DNA of 64,000 bases from JAEXOD01 sp963667875. Its GTDB lineage: Bacteria > Bacteroidota > Ignavibacteria > Ignavibacteriales > Melioribacteraceae. Below, piece after piece: positions 17,456 through 26,662 of the stretch. The stretch's first letter is position 1. Each line of letters starts with the position of its first letter. The stretch is taken from positions 62,001-126,000 of the forward strand of contig CAXXGC010000006.1 in assembly GCA_963667875.2 (NCBI GenBank), in the 5' to 3' direction. The position numbers and the translations under genes were made by a program. Below the pieces are notes generated by a model. The model had not been told where the DNA came from. It did no database searches and saw only the letters and a program-made list of their open reading frames with translations.

Positions 17456-19624
17456 TTACTTAAGATAAATCATTTTACGAGTTTCGTTAAACTTGCCCGC
17501 TTGCAATGTGTAAAAATAAATTCCGCTGCTCAAACCGGTTGGCTGCCAATCTTTTTGATAAGTTCCGGCACTTAATTCTTCATTAATAAGTACACATATT
17601 TGTTTACCTAAAATATCGTAAATCTTTAGTGACACAAATTCCGATTTTGGTAAATTAAAACTAATTGTTGTATTTGGGTTAAAAGGATTTGGGAAATTTT
17701 GATTTAGAATAAATATATTTGGCAACGGGTCTAGTACTCTTACAACTCCACCCTCATTATATACTGCCAAACCGCCAAAAAATGTTCCAATCCATTTATT
17801 TCCGTAAACATCTATTACAATATTATTAACCGAATTATTTGGCAAACCGGAATTTGATGAATTATAAACAGTCCAATTAAAATCATCAAATTTAGCTATT
17901 CCACCTCCTGCATTGCCTATACCACCTCCATTAGTAGCTATCCATTTATTTCCAGCAGCATCTATTTTAACATCACTAACTCCATTATTAGGCAGGCCGG
18001 AATTATTTTGGTAATAGACCGTCCATGTAGTTCCATGGAATTTAGCTAATCCTTCGTTTGTTCCTATCCATTTATTACCCTCATCATCACAGGTTATTGA
18101 ATAGACCCAATTATCTGGCAATCCTGAATTGTTTTTATTATAGATACTCCAATTATCACCATCAAATTTTGCAATTCCACAATCGCTGTCAAAACAAATC
18201 CATTTGTTTCCACTACTATCAATTGAAATCATTTCAATCGCGTTATATGGTAATCCGGAATTGTATTTAGTGTATATTACCCAATTTGTTCCATTATACT
18301 TAACTAAACCTGCAGCAGTACCTATCCATTTATTACCAAATTTATCTACTGCAATTGAAGTCACATATTGATTAGGTAAACTCGAATTAGAAGTGTTATA
18401 AATAGTCCAATTAGTACCATCAAATTTTGCAAATCCTCCAAAATCTTCAAACCAATACCCAATCCATTTATTTCCTTGTTTATCAATTGCAATAGTACTA
18501 ATATTATTACACGGCAGCTCCGAATTAGAGGTGTTATAAATAGTCCAATTTGTACCATTAAATTTTGCCAACCCACCTCCATTAGTTCCAATCCATTTAT
18601 TTCCTTCTTTATCAATAGCTAAAGCCGATACATTATTGTTTGGTAAAAAGGAATTATTAGTTTTGCAAGCTTTCCAGATAAAACCATTAAATTTAAATAA
18701 ACCACTTTCAAAAGTCCCTATAAGTTTGTTACCTTCATTATCTAATATAATAGACCTAACGGAATTATCTAACAATCCGGAGTTGGATGTATTGTATATT
18801 ATCCAATTTATTCCATCATACTTAACTAAACCTGCATTTGTACCAAGCCATTTATTTCCTTCTTTATCAACAGCTATGGAATGAACCCAATTATCAGGCA
18901 ATCCAGAATTAGACGAAAAATAAGCTGTCCAAGTTGTTCCGTCATATTTTGATAATGAACCACCCAACGAACCAAACCATTTATTACCACTGCTGTCAAA
19001 AGCAATTGAACAAACATGATCGCCTACACCCGAATTTGCACTATTATATTCAGTCCAAGCAGTTCCGTCAAATTTGTCTAACCCTGCACTTGTTCCAATC
19101 CATTTAATTTCATCGTCATCTATTAAAATAATATATATGTAATCAGAGGATAAACCGGAATTTAATTTCGTATATATAGTCCATTCTGTTCCATCAAATT
19201 TAGCTAAACCGCCGCCACAAGTTCCAACCCATTTTGTTCCGTTCCTATCAATAGTAATACTACGAATTGAATTATTTGGCAATCCAGAGTTAGAAGTATT
19301 ATATATTGTCCAATTATTTCCATCAAATTTAATTACTCCTCCATTTTCAATTCCAATCCATTTATTTCCGGCAGCGTCTATGGCTATTGTATTAATAACA
19401 TTATTTGGCAGCTCCGAATTAGAGTTATTATAAAATTTTGATTCATTGGTAACTTTATTTAGTTTTACAAGTCCATCGTAAGTCCCTATCCAAATAATAG
19501 TTCCTTCTTCTGCTTGGCAAAGTATTCTTTTACCTGAAGAATATTGTTTCCATTCCGGATTTTGAGCTAAATAATTAATGTTAAAAAGAATATAAATGAT
19601 AGAAGTAAAAAATATTTTTTTCAA
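17456..19624 (-). CDS. Two-component-regulator-type propeller repeat protein with T9SS domain
   Basis: This 722-residue secreted protein contains about 13 tandem ~43-residue modules of the form KFDGTNWTIYNTSNSGLPNN followed by a DxxGNKWIGT segment. These are Reg_prop-type blades that would make about two seven-bladed propellers. It ends in a type A T9SS domain (NFPNPFNPNTTISF, SGIYFYTLQAG). The start is a TTG at 19624 with an AGGGGG ribosome site five bases upstream. Unlike sensor kinases with such propellers, there is no transmembrane or kinase region, so this is a free or surface-bound propeller. It lies between two identical copies of a tRNA-Ser terminator. A polysaccharide- or protein-binding role is inferred. 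Confidence 0.85.
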   Translation of the reverse strand: MKKIFFTSIIYILFNINYLAQNPEWKQYSSGKRILCQAEEGTIIWIGTYDGLVKLNKVTNESKFYNNSNSELPNNVINTIAIDAAGNKWIGIENGGVIKFDGNNWTIYNTSNSGLPNNSIRSITIDRNGTKWVGTCGGGLAKFDGTEWTIYTKLNSGLSSDYIYIILIDDDEIKWIGTSAGLDKFDGTAWTEYNSANSGVGDHVCSIAFDSSGNKWFGSLGGSLSKYDGTTWTAYFSSNSGLPDNWVHSIAVDKEGNKWLGTNAGLVKYDGINWIIYNTSNSGLLDNSVRSIILDNEGNKLIGTFESGLFKFNGFIWKACKTNNSFLPNNNVSALAIDKEGNKWIGTNGGGLAKFNGTNWTIYNTSNSELPCNNISTIAIDKQGNKWIGYWFEDFGGFAKFDGTNWTIYNTSNSSLPNQYVTSIAVDKFGNKWIGTAAGLVKYNGTNWVIYTKYNSGLPYNAIEMISIDSSGNKWICFDSDCGIAKFDGDNWSIYNKNNSGLPDNWVYSITCDDEGNKWIGTNEGLAKFHGTTWTVYYQNNSGLPNNGVSDVKIDAAGNKWIATNGGGIGNAGGGIAKFDDFNWTVYNSSNSGLPNNSVNNIVIDVYGNKWIGTFFGGLAVYNEGGVVRVLDPLPNIFILNQNFPNPFNPNTTISFNLPKSEFVSLKIYDILGKQICVLINEELSAGTYQKDWQPTGLSSGIYFYTLQAGKFNETRKMIYLK

Positions 19625-19745
19625 AATTCCCCCTAAATATAAATAGATCTTATTTTTAATATAACAAAACTAAATTAGGGAATCAATATTCACATCCAAA
19701 TTATATTTTATTTAAATTGGTAAATAAAATAATTCATTTAAAATA

Positions 19746-19788
19746 AAAAAATGCGAAAACCGCCAATTAAGGCAATTTTCGCATCAAT
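19746..19788 (-). terminator. Terminator copy A2, after tRNA-Ser(CGA)
   Basis: It begins 7 bp beyond the 3' end of the tRNA gene. Sequence and hairpin are as in copy A1; the A-run is seven here versus six. Confidence 0.88.
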
Positions 19789-19795
19789 TTTATTG

Positions 19796-19882
19796 CGGAA
19801 AAGGGGAGATTCGAACTCCCGGTCCGGCAAGCCGAACAACGGTTTTCGAGACCGCCGCATTCAACCACTCTGCCACCTTTCC
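19796..19882 (-). tRNA. tRNA-Ser (anticodon CGA)
   Basis: The 87-nt gene on the minus strand begins GGAAAGGTGGCAGAG. It has anticodon loop CTCGAAA (anticodon CGA, serine UCG), a long variable arm as expected for serine, a GGGAGTTCGAATCTCCC T-arm and a 7-bp acceptor stem with a discriminator G. The CCA end is not encoded. Confidence 0.95.
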
Positions 19883-20011
19883 GAAAATAAATAGACTTGT
19901 AAAATACTAATAAATTATACTTATTTCAACAAAATATGTAAATTTCATCATTTTTTATAATAATTTATTAAAAAGTTTTAAAATTGAGTTTAATTTTTAA
20001 GTTTTTATTAA

Positions 20012-20019
20012 TATATTTG
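20012..20019 (+). promoter_or_regulatory. Candidate Bacteroidota-type -7 box for tRNA-Ser(GGA)
   Basis: TATATTTG fits the TAnnTTTG -7 element known for Bacteroidota and lies 16 bases before the mature tRNA 5' end. No good TTTG -33 element is seen at the usual spacing, so the call is weak. Confidence 0.3.
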
Positions 20020-20035
20020 AATCCTTGATATACAC

Positions 20036-20128
<93 letters not shown>

Positions 20129-20140
20129 CTAAAAATAAGT

Positions 20141-20180
20141 GCTAAAACTGCAATAACAAGCAGTTTTAGCCTTTTTTTTT
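20141..20180 (+). terminator. Terminator copy B1, after tRNA-Ser(GGA)
   Basis: A perfect 11-bp stem (GCTAAAACTGC / GCAGTTTTAGC) is followed by nine T, 17 bp beyond the tRNA. The stem and the 20 bp after the T-run recur at 22104-22162. Confidence 0.92.
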
Positions 20181-20199
20181 GCCCAAAAATATGTACCGT

Positions 20200-20660
20200 A
20201 AAAATAATTTATTGCTCTTTCCCACCATTGCAACCAAAACAAAAAGTTTTTTACTTCAAACTCCCCTTCTTTTTATATTTTAGTAATAATTATCCTTAAA
20301 TGATTCATAAATATTTTTTAAAATTAAAAACTGATTTAAATTACATAATAAGTACATTTTTTCTGTTTATAATTTAACAAAAAGTAAAAATTAAAGAATA
20401 AGGAATAATTTAATATTGACTTTATCCAAACATATTAATAACTTTTTAGGTGTGGAAATAATTTATTATTAATCAATTAATATTTTACAATTTTTAATAA
20501 AGATTAATTATTAATTTAAAATGTTTAACAACATTAATAGATTTTGTTTAGACGATGATGAATTTAATAAACATCTAATTAATGTAATTAAATTTATAAA
20601 AAAATAAGCTGAAAAATGCTTTTTTGGTAATAATATTTTAAAACAATGTGGAGCAGGTGT
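20200..20660 (+). other. AT-rich upstream region of the YD-repeat gene
   Basis: This stretch of roughly 460 bp has no credible open frame, RNA gene or repeat. It is probably promoter and leader for the secreted repeat protein that starts at 20661. Confidence 0.55.
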
Positions 20661-22079
20661 ATGAGGAAATTGAATTTATTAATCATATTTTTATTTTATT
20701 TTTCTTTTGGTTTAAGCGCACAGATCGAAAAAAATAAAATGCCAATTGTTGATAATATGTTATATCAACAACTAGATACACAGTTATCTAATAATGAGAA
20801 TCTTCAAACCAATCAAAACCCTATCAATTTATATCCAAAGATTCAATATTTAACTAAACTGAAAACAAATATAAACACAAATACAATATTTTATAGACCA
20901 TCAGTGGCTTTATTAGATGATTGCAATTCTCAAATTACTTATACTTATGATACTAACGGGAACATTATATTATCGCTAAGTGAAAAATTAATAAACGGTG
21001 TTTGGGAGAATTCTTCTCGCACTACAAATTTGTATGATGCTAATGGGAACAAGTTAACAATTTTATGTGAATCTTGGACAAATGGAGCATGGGTTAATTA
21101 CAGCCGTTATGCTTATACTTATGACTTTGAGGGAAAAGAGTTAACAATGAGTAAAGAATATTGGGAGAACGGAGATTGGACATATGCTGAACGGTATAAT
21201 TATACATATAACACAAATGGGACAATCAGTACCGAAATTTTGGAAAATTGGGGAATGGGCGGCTGGTGTAATGTTATGCGAAGAAGTTGGACATATGATG
21301 CACAAGGTTATTTGTTGACAGAACTGCATGAATTTGGAGGCATAAATTCCAGTCGAATTACTTATACATATGATACACAAGGAAATAAAGTAAAATCTAT
21401 AAATGAGAACTGGGATAACGGAGTTTGGGTAAATAGCAGATGTAATACTTCCACCTACAATTTGCAAGGAAATAAGATAACTGATATAATAGAAAATTGG
21501 AATAACGGAGTTTGGGTAAATTCTATGCGTTATGATTATACTTATGATGCACAAGGAAATAAATTGACCGATTTGTGGGAACACTGGCGAAACGGAAGTT
21601 GGGTTGATGTTTTGCTTAGAACTTATACCTATGATGATAACAATAACGGAATTAGCGGTACTTCTAATAGCTGGAACGGGACAACATGGGTACCTTATAC
21701 CGGGCCTATTGATATAAAATACAATAACAATGAAGATTTGATTTCCATTTACGCTCAAAATGCAACGGTAAAATATGTTTCTTTTACAGGAGTTGAAAAT
21801 TTTGAAAACTTGCCTGAAAATTTTACTCTTTCTCAAAACTATCCTAATCCTTTTAATCCAAGCACAACAATTTCGTTTGGTCTGCCAAAACAAGAATTTG
21901 TAACATTAAAGATTTATGATGTTTTAGGCAAAGAAATAACCACACTTATTAACCAAGAATTAAATGCGGGGAACTACCAAAAAAATTGGTCTCCATCGGA
22001 AATTTCCAGCGGTGTTTATTTTTACAAATTACAAGCCGGAAATTTTATTGAAACACGCAAAATGAATTTTGTAAAATAA
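20661..22079 (+). CDS. Secreted YD-like repeat protein with T9SS domain
   Basis: The 472-residue protein has a signal peptide (MRKLNLLIIFLFYFSFGLSA). It carries about nine ~29-residue repeats of the form YTYDAQGNKLT followed by ENWNNGVWVNS, and a type A sorting domain (NYPNPFNPSTTISF, SGVYFYKLQAG). The TYDxxGN core resembles YD/RHS repeats but each unit has an added NGVWVNS half, so it is a distinct variant. The ATG at 20661 is favoured over 20646 because GGAG lies 9 bases upstream. It is flanked by two copies of the terminator of the upstream tRNA-Ser gene. Its sorting domain is close to that of the propeller gene on the other side of the tRNA pair. Confidence 0.83.
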   Translation: MRKLNLLIIFLFYFSFGLSAQIEKNKMPIVDNMLYQQLDTQLSNNENLQTNQNPINLYPKIQYLTKLKTNINTNTIFYRPSVALLDDCNSQITYTYDTNGNIILSLSEKLINGVWENSSRTTNLYDANGNKLTILCESWTNGAWVNYSRYAYTYDFEGKELTMSKEYWENGDWTYAERYNYTYNTNGTISTEILENWGMGGWCNVMRRSWTYDAQGYLLTELHEFGGINSSRITYTYDTQGNKVKSINENWDNGVWVNSRCNTSTYNLQGNKITDIIENWNNGVWVNSMRYDYTYDAQGNKLTDLWEHWRNGSWVDVLLRTYTYDDNNNGISGTSNSWNGTTWVPYTGPIDIKYNNNEDLISIYAQNATVKYVSFTGVENFENLPENFTLSQNYPNPFNPSTTISFGLPKQEFVTLKIYDVLGKEITTLINQELNAGNYQKNWSPSEISSGVYFYKLQAGNFIETRKMNFVK

Positions 22080-22103
22080 ATCTTTTAACTTGCAATTTTA
22101 TTA

Positions 22104-22143
22104 GGCTAAAACTGCCCTAAAAAGCAGTTTTAGCCTTTTTTTT
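22104..22143 (+). terminator. Terminator copy B2, after YD-repeat gene
   Basis: A perfect 12-bp stem (GGCTAAAACTGC / GCAGTTTTAGCC) is followed by eight T. The right arm, T-run and following GTCCAAAAATATGTACTGT match copy B1 except for two substitutions and T-run length. Confidence 0.92.
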
Positions 22144-22180
22144 GTCCAAAAATATGTACTGTGTTTGTAAAAACAAATCC

Positions 22181-23281
22181 TTATTTAATTTTATAAGTAA
22201 CATCCTTGCCCACAATAAAACAATTGTTTGATTTAATTATTTTGAATAACGGCAGATCGGTTAAGCTTATTACTTCTTTATCCAAATTAAATAAGTTTGT
22301 TTCTGTATTAAACGGATAAAAATTTATTTTGTCCCCTTCCTCAACTATCAAAAATAAATTATTTTCATATTCGCAAAAATTAATAAATCTACCGGTACCC
22401 GTGTACTTTTGGCCGAATTTAACTTTATTATTTTCTAAAACAACAAGTTGATTATCGGTTAAACATATTAAATAATTATTATAGTTAATAACCTTGTTAA
22501 ATTTATACAAATCAGTTGAGTTTATTATTTCCAAATTATCATTTAGAAATAACGAAACATTGGCATTTGCCCCATTGGTTAATTGAATACCCGAAATTAA
22601 TATTTGGTTATTAAATACATTAAAACATGTAACAACAGAAATTGGGAATCTGCTTTTAACTACTTCCTTTAGATCCATACTAATTTTATACATCCAGGTA
22701 TTCTGTTCAATTGTTTCAACAGTTGCCGGATTAGTTATATTACGAACAACATAAATATACTCATCATCAATATTTATAAAATTTTGTGTTTCGGTATCAT
22801 ATTTATAACCATCCGCAATATCCAAGGTGTTAATATCATTGTTATCCCAAACGGTTAAAACACTTGTACCGGGATTAAGTATTACTACATTACCATTATT
22901 ATTTACATTATATACTTTTGCCGGATAATCTCTATAAATTGTATCTTGAAAGGTGGTAACAATATTATATTCACCGTCAAAAACAAACGAATGTAACTCG
23001 CTTAAGCCTGATTTATCCGTAAAATAATAATTTTGAATTAAAGTAAATTCTTCGTTTTGCGAAAATTTAACAGTTTTAAGTCCGGTTAAACCTTTTTGAA
23101 ATATTAAGTTATTTTCTTTAAATATTTCTAACTTATCTTTTTCAAAAACTATTTTATACCCATTATTTTCACAAAAAGTACCGGCAAGTTTTTCAACATT
23201 CCAATTTTGATAATTATTTTGAGCTACTGTTTGACCGGATAAAAACAATAAACATAAACATATATAATTAATTACTTTCAT
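22181..23281 (-). CDS. Secreted protein of unknown function, possible propeller
   Basis: The 366-residue product has a signal peptide (MKVINYICLCLLFLSGQTVAQ) and beta-rich repeats with hydrophobic strand pairs such as NNYLICLTDNQLVVLENNK and YENNLFLIVEEGDKINFY, suggesting a six- or seven-bladed propeller. No family or catalytic motif was recognised and there is no T9SS domain. The ATG at 23281 is preferred over an upstream TTG. It follows the M23 peptidase gene by 75 bp on the same strand and is probably co-transcribed with it. Confidence 0.68.
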   Translation of the reverse strand: MKVINYICLCLLFLSGQTVAQNNYQNWNVEKLAGTFCENNGYKIVFEKDKLEIFKENNLIFQKGLTGLKTVKFSQNEEFTLIQNYYFTDKSGLSELHSFVFDGEYNIVTTFQDTIYRDYPAKVYNVNNNGNVVILNPGTSVLTVWDNNDINTLDIADGYKYDTETQNFINIDDEYIYVVRNITNPATVETIEQNTWMYKISMDLKEVVKSRFPISVVTCFNVFNNQILISGIQLTNGANANVSLFLNDNLEIINSTDLYKFNKVINYNNYLICLTDNQLVVLENNKVKFGQKYTGTGRFINFCEYENNLFLIVEEGDKINFYPFNTETNLFNLDKEVISLTDLPLFKIIKSNNCFIVGKDVTYKIK

Positions 23282-23356
23282 TTTTATTCCCAAATAAACT
23301 TATTATTTTTTAATTACTTTCTCTTAATTAGTTAACTAAAACGCATTCATATTAAA

Positions 23357-25624
23357 TTATTTTAAAACCGTCATTTTTTTAGCCTGAATAAAATTACCGG
23401 CTATAATTTGGTATATGTAAACACCGCTTGCCAATTTTGAAGCGTCAAAAGAAACCGAATATTTTCCGGCCTGCTGCTGGTTATTTACTAATGTAGTAAT
23501 TTCTTTTCCTAAAACATCATAAACTTTAAGCATTACCTTGGAATTAACCGGAATTTGATAATTTATAACCGTAACAGGATTAAATGGATTTGGGTAATTT
23601 TGTGATAAACTAAAATTTTCAACAATAATATTTTGATTATCCTCTACATCGGTAATAATTCCAAAATAAGAAAATATTGAATTCATTAAATTTTTACGCT
23701 GATCTAAATTACCTATTGTTTCAAATGGAAACGACATATAAATCATTTGTCCGGTTTTATTTGGATTAGCAAAACTGCCCGAATAAGCTACACCGGCAAC
23801 TTTAGCATTATTATAAATTAAAACTTGTTGACTTCCATTTGTTGTATCAATAACATCGGGATAATCTTCAGGATAAGGTGATCCGGCCGTTGTAATTCCA
23901 TACGACAAATTTATGCCGTTAAATGGTGTAGAAGTAATTCCATTAACTATTTTTGAACCTGAGTTATCCTCAACATATTTAGCTTTTAAATAATTGTGTA
24001 AAAACAATTTATCTATTGTTGTGGATGTTGATTCACCTTCAAGATCCCAAGCAATTTCCGACCCTGAAACAAACAACTTTCCACCGTTATCCAAAAATTG
24101 CGAAACCTTTATTTTTTCAGCATCGCTAAATGTTTTATCTGTAGTTGATTCATCCCCCAACATCCAAATAACAGCTTCGTAATTGTTTAGGTTTATAGTT
24201 CCATTTTCAACTTCACTATTGTGGGCACAATCGTAACTTAATGTAAAAGCATCACTATATCTAATAATAAAATCGTGATATTGGTAAGCCCAGCTTCCAC
24301 TGCCGCCAAATCTATTAAATCCGTCAACAATAAGAATTTTTTTATTGTCATTTTTTATTCTAATTCCATAAACATCGGAATTAATACTTTGGTTTGCTAT
24401 GGAGGAAGAATCAACCGCGTTTAATCTTAAAAACAAAGGATTTTGCGAATTGTATTGATATTGTTTTTGAGTTATTTCAGACGTTAATATACTTTCATTT
24501 TCTCTTAAATTATAAGTTGAACCTGTTGGACTATAAAACAGCCTATAACCTTTTAAATCATTATCAGCCGGTTTTTTCCAGGCAATTGTAAAATAACCCA
24601 ACGAATCCTGTTTTATATACTTTAAATTTGCCTGTCCGGGGGCAATAAGATCGATATCGGTTGTAGCAATATTAACATAAACGGTATCCGCGTTGCCCCT
24701 TGTATCTCTTGCAAAAACCATTAATGTATAATTTCCATAGGGAAATTGACTTACATCAAAATAACTATTACTCACCACTTGGGTATTTGCAATATTAGTT
24801 GCTCCGGTTCCATTTGTTGCTATATAAACATGTGTGCTTGTATTTGCCAATGGTCTAAAATAATTTACATTAACATAACTATTATTGGGGAGATTATAAT
24901 ATCTAAACCTCACACCATCATCGGGCGGATTGTAAACAACCGTTTGTCTATCTTCACTTAATATTTTGTAGCCTAATTCATAAGTTCCATTATTACTATT
25001 TGATGTGGATGGGCCTGTAACTTCTTCAACATGAACAACAACATCTATTTTACTTCCAAGCGCACTTGCACCAACCGAAGTTTCACTATTATCAAGATAA
25101 AATTTAATTGTTCTAATATGTGGTTTCCAAGTATCTATAAAAGGCGTTAATCCCCCATTCGGTCTTATTGCGTTTATATGTCCGCTGGTTACATTTCCTC
25201 CTAATTTATATTCAACAAAATGAATATGATCAATTGCAATTTTAGCTATTTGCTGCCCTATAACAACAGCCTGCCCAACAGTTACAGTTGGCCGGCAATG
25301 ATAATATGTTATATTTTTTGATTGACCATTAATAGAGGAAGTAACGCGAACATACGAGTCATAGCCTGTACCTCCATCATCATAAGCAACGGCTACTGTT
25401 CCCGGCAATACACACAACACAGGTGTTCCGCCGGCAGCCCCAATATCAACTCCATTATGGTAATGTCCATCTACGCTGGTACTTCTGTATTCGCCAAAAG
25501 TCCCCCCAATTCCTCGTTGTAAAGTCATTGGATTTAATGGCCACGAATATTTTGTTGTATCGGTTTGCGCAAAAGCATTTAATGCAATTAAAAAAAATAA
25601 AATCAACATAATTTTGTTCTTCAT
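23357..25624 (-). CDS. M23 (LytM-type) peptidase with Fn3 and T9SS domains
   Basis: A signal peptide is followed by an M23 metallopeptidase domain with GHYHNGVDIG (His56, Asp60) and DHIHFVEY, the zinc ligands of LytM-type endopeptidases that cut peptide cross-bridges of peptidoglycan. Middle regions hold Ig/Fn3-like modules (TIAWKKPADNDLKGYRLFYS) and a Rossmann-like segment (KKILIVDGFNR ... LDNGGKLFVSGSEIAWDLEG) like the ThuA/GATase fold seen in secreted FCB proteins. The C-terminus is a type A sorting domain (NYPNPFNPVTVINYQ, SGVYIYQIIAG). The ATG at 25624 has an AGGGG site, unlike the GTG six bases upstream. A surface wall or protein endopeptidase is likely; it may also be non-catalytic in its extra domains. 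Confidence 0.86.
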   Translation of the reverse strand: MKNKIMLILFFLIALNAFAQTDTTKYSWPLNPMTLQRGIGGTFGEYRSTSVDGHYHNGVDIGAAGGTPVLCVLPGTVAVAYDDGGTGYDSYVRVTSSINGQSKNITYYHCRPTVTVGQAVVIGQQIAKIAIDHIHFVEYKLGGNVTSGHINAIRPNGGLTPFIDTWKPHIRTIKFYLDNSETSVGASALGSKIDVVVHVEEVTGPSTSNSNNGTYELGYKILSEDRQTVVYNPPDDGVRFRYYNLPNNSYVNVNYFRPLANTSTHVYIATNGTGATNIANTQVVSNSYFDVSQFPYGNYTLMVFARDTRGNADTVYVNIATTDIDLIAPGQANLKYIKQDSLGYFTIAWKKPADNDLKGYRLFYSPTGSTYNLRENESILTSEITQKQYQYNSQNPLFLRLNAVDSSSIANQSINSDVYGIRIKNDNKKILIVDGFNRFGGSGSWAYQYHDFIIRYSDAFTLSYDCAHNSEVENGTINLNNYEAVIWMLGDESTTDKTFSDAEKIKVSQFLDNGGKLFVSGSEIAWDLEGESTSTTIDKLFLHNYLKAKYVEDNSGSKIVNGITSTPFNGINLSYGITTAGSPYPEDYPDVIDTTNGSQQVLIYNNAKVAGVAYSGSFANPNKTGQMIYMSFPFETIGNLDQRKNLMNSIFSYFGIITDVEDNQNIIVENFSLSQNYPNPFNPVTVINYQIPVNSKVMLKVYDVLGKEITTLVNNQQQAGKYSVSFDASKLASGVYIYQIIAGNFIQAKKMTVLK

Positions 25625-25659
25625 GCTCACCCCTGTTCAAAGTTTCAAATTTAATTAAA

Positions 25660-26640
25660 TAATTTTCAAATTACATACTAAACATCATTTATTCCTTTCC
25701 CAATTTATTATTATAATTTGTTTTTTCAAAAGGTTTTATATTTAAAAGTTAAGATTTTAAAGAAGTTAAATTGGGGTTTATTTTTTCTTTAAAATAAGGT
25801 TAATTTATTTATTGGGGAAAATAAACCGACAAATCAATTTTAATTTTTCTTTTGAACCCTTAAAATGTTTCTTATCAGTAGATAAATACAACCGGAGAAC
25901 AGAACGACTCCGTCAGCGGGGTGCATAAATATCTTCCGTAATGGATAATAACAAAACCATCATCCAAATCAAATAAATCATAGTTCAGACATGATTAACA
26001 ATCGAACACAGATACCACAAATCAGGCATATTATAGCAGATAACATAAACTAAAATCAGCGCAAATCAGTTAAATCTGCGTTATCAGCGTTCTATAATTA
26101 TTTGCAGCAATTAAAAATAATCAATATCATGGTAATCCCTTAATCCTTTAATCATAGTTCAGACAATATTAAACACAGATACCACATATCTGGCAGATTA
26201 TTGCAGATAACATAAATCAAAATCAGCGCAAATCAGTTAAATCTGTGTTATCAGCGTTCTATAATTATTTGCAGCAATTAAAAATAACCAAAATCATGGT
26301 AATCCCTTAATCCTTTAATCATAGTTCAGACAATTTATCAGCGTAAATTAGTTAAATCTGCGTAATCTGCGTTCCATTATTTTTAATTGTCAGAACCGGG
26401 ATTTATGTGATTTATATGATTAACATGATTTTAATTTATTTTAAAACCATAGAACACAGATAACGCTGATTTGACAGACGACCACAGATAACATTAACCC
26501 AAATCATGGTAATCCCTTAATCCTTTAATCATGGTTCAGACAATTAAAATTTTGATAATACCGAGTATTTTTTACCTTATAAATAAATTGCAGACTAATT
26601 CCCTTTGCAATTAGGTTATATTATCCATAATTTGGTAATT
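25660..26640. repeat. Non-coding island of dispersed repeats (type 1) between exported-protein genes
   Basis: About 1 kb without a gene. A ~167-bp unit beginning AACACAGATACCACA is present twice in tandem (26005 and 26172). It contains the core AATCAGCGCAAATCAGTTAA and the tail GGTAATCCCTTAATCC, the latter found three times (about 26130, 26298, 26507). A third, decayed unit follows to 26543. The same core recurs at 39583-39635, 40880-40930, 41312-41362, 41477-41525 and 41638-41682. No transposase is encoded. Confidence 0.8.
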
Positions 26641-26662
26641 ACTAATTTGCAAAGGAAGTGTT

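Noticed and set aside
21141..21893. 250-residue frame opposite the YD-repeat gene
   Set aside because: It is a repetitive antisense shadow of the repeat units, with no ribosome site, signal or domain.
25322..25640. Short frames around the M23 gene start
   Set aside because: They are antisense or out-of-frame shadows of the signal peptide and peptidase domain.
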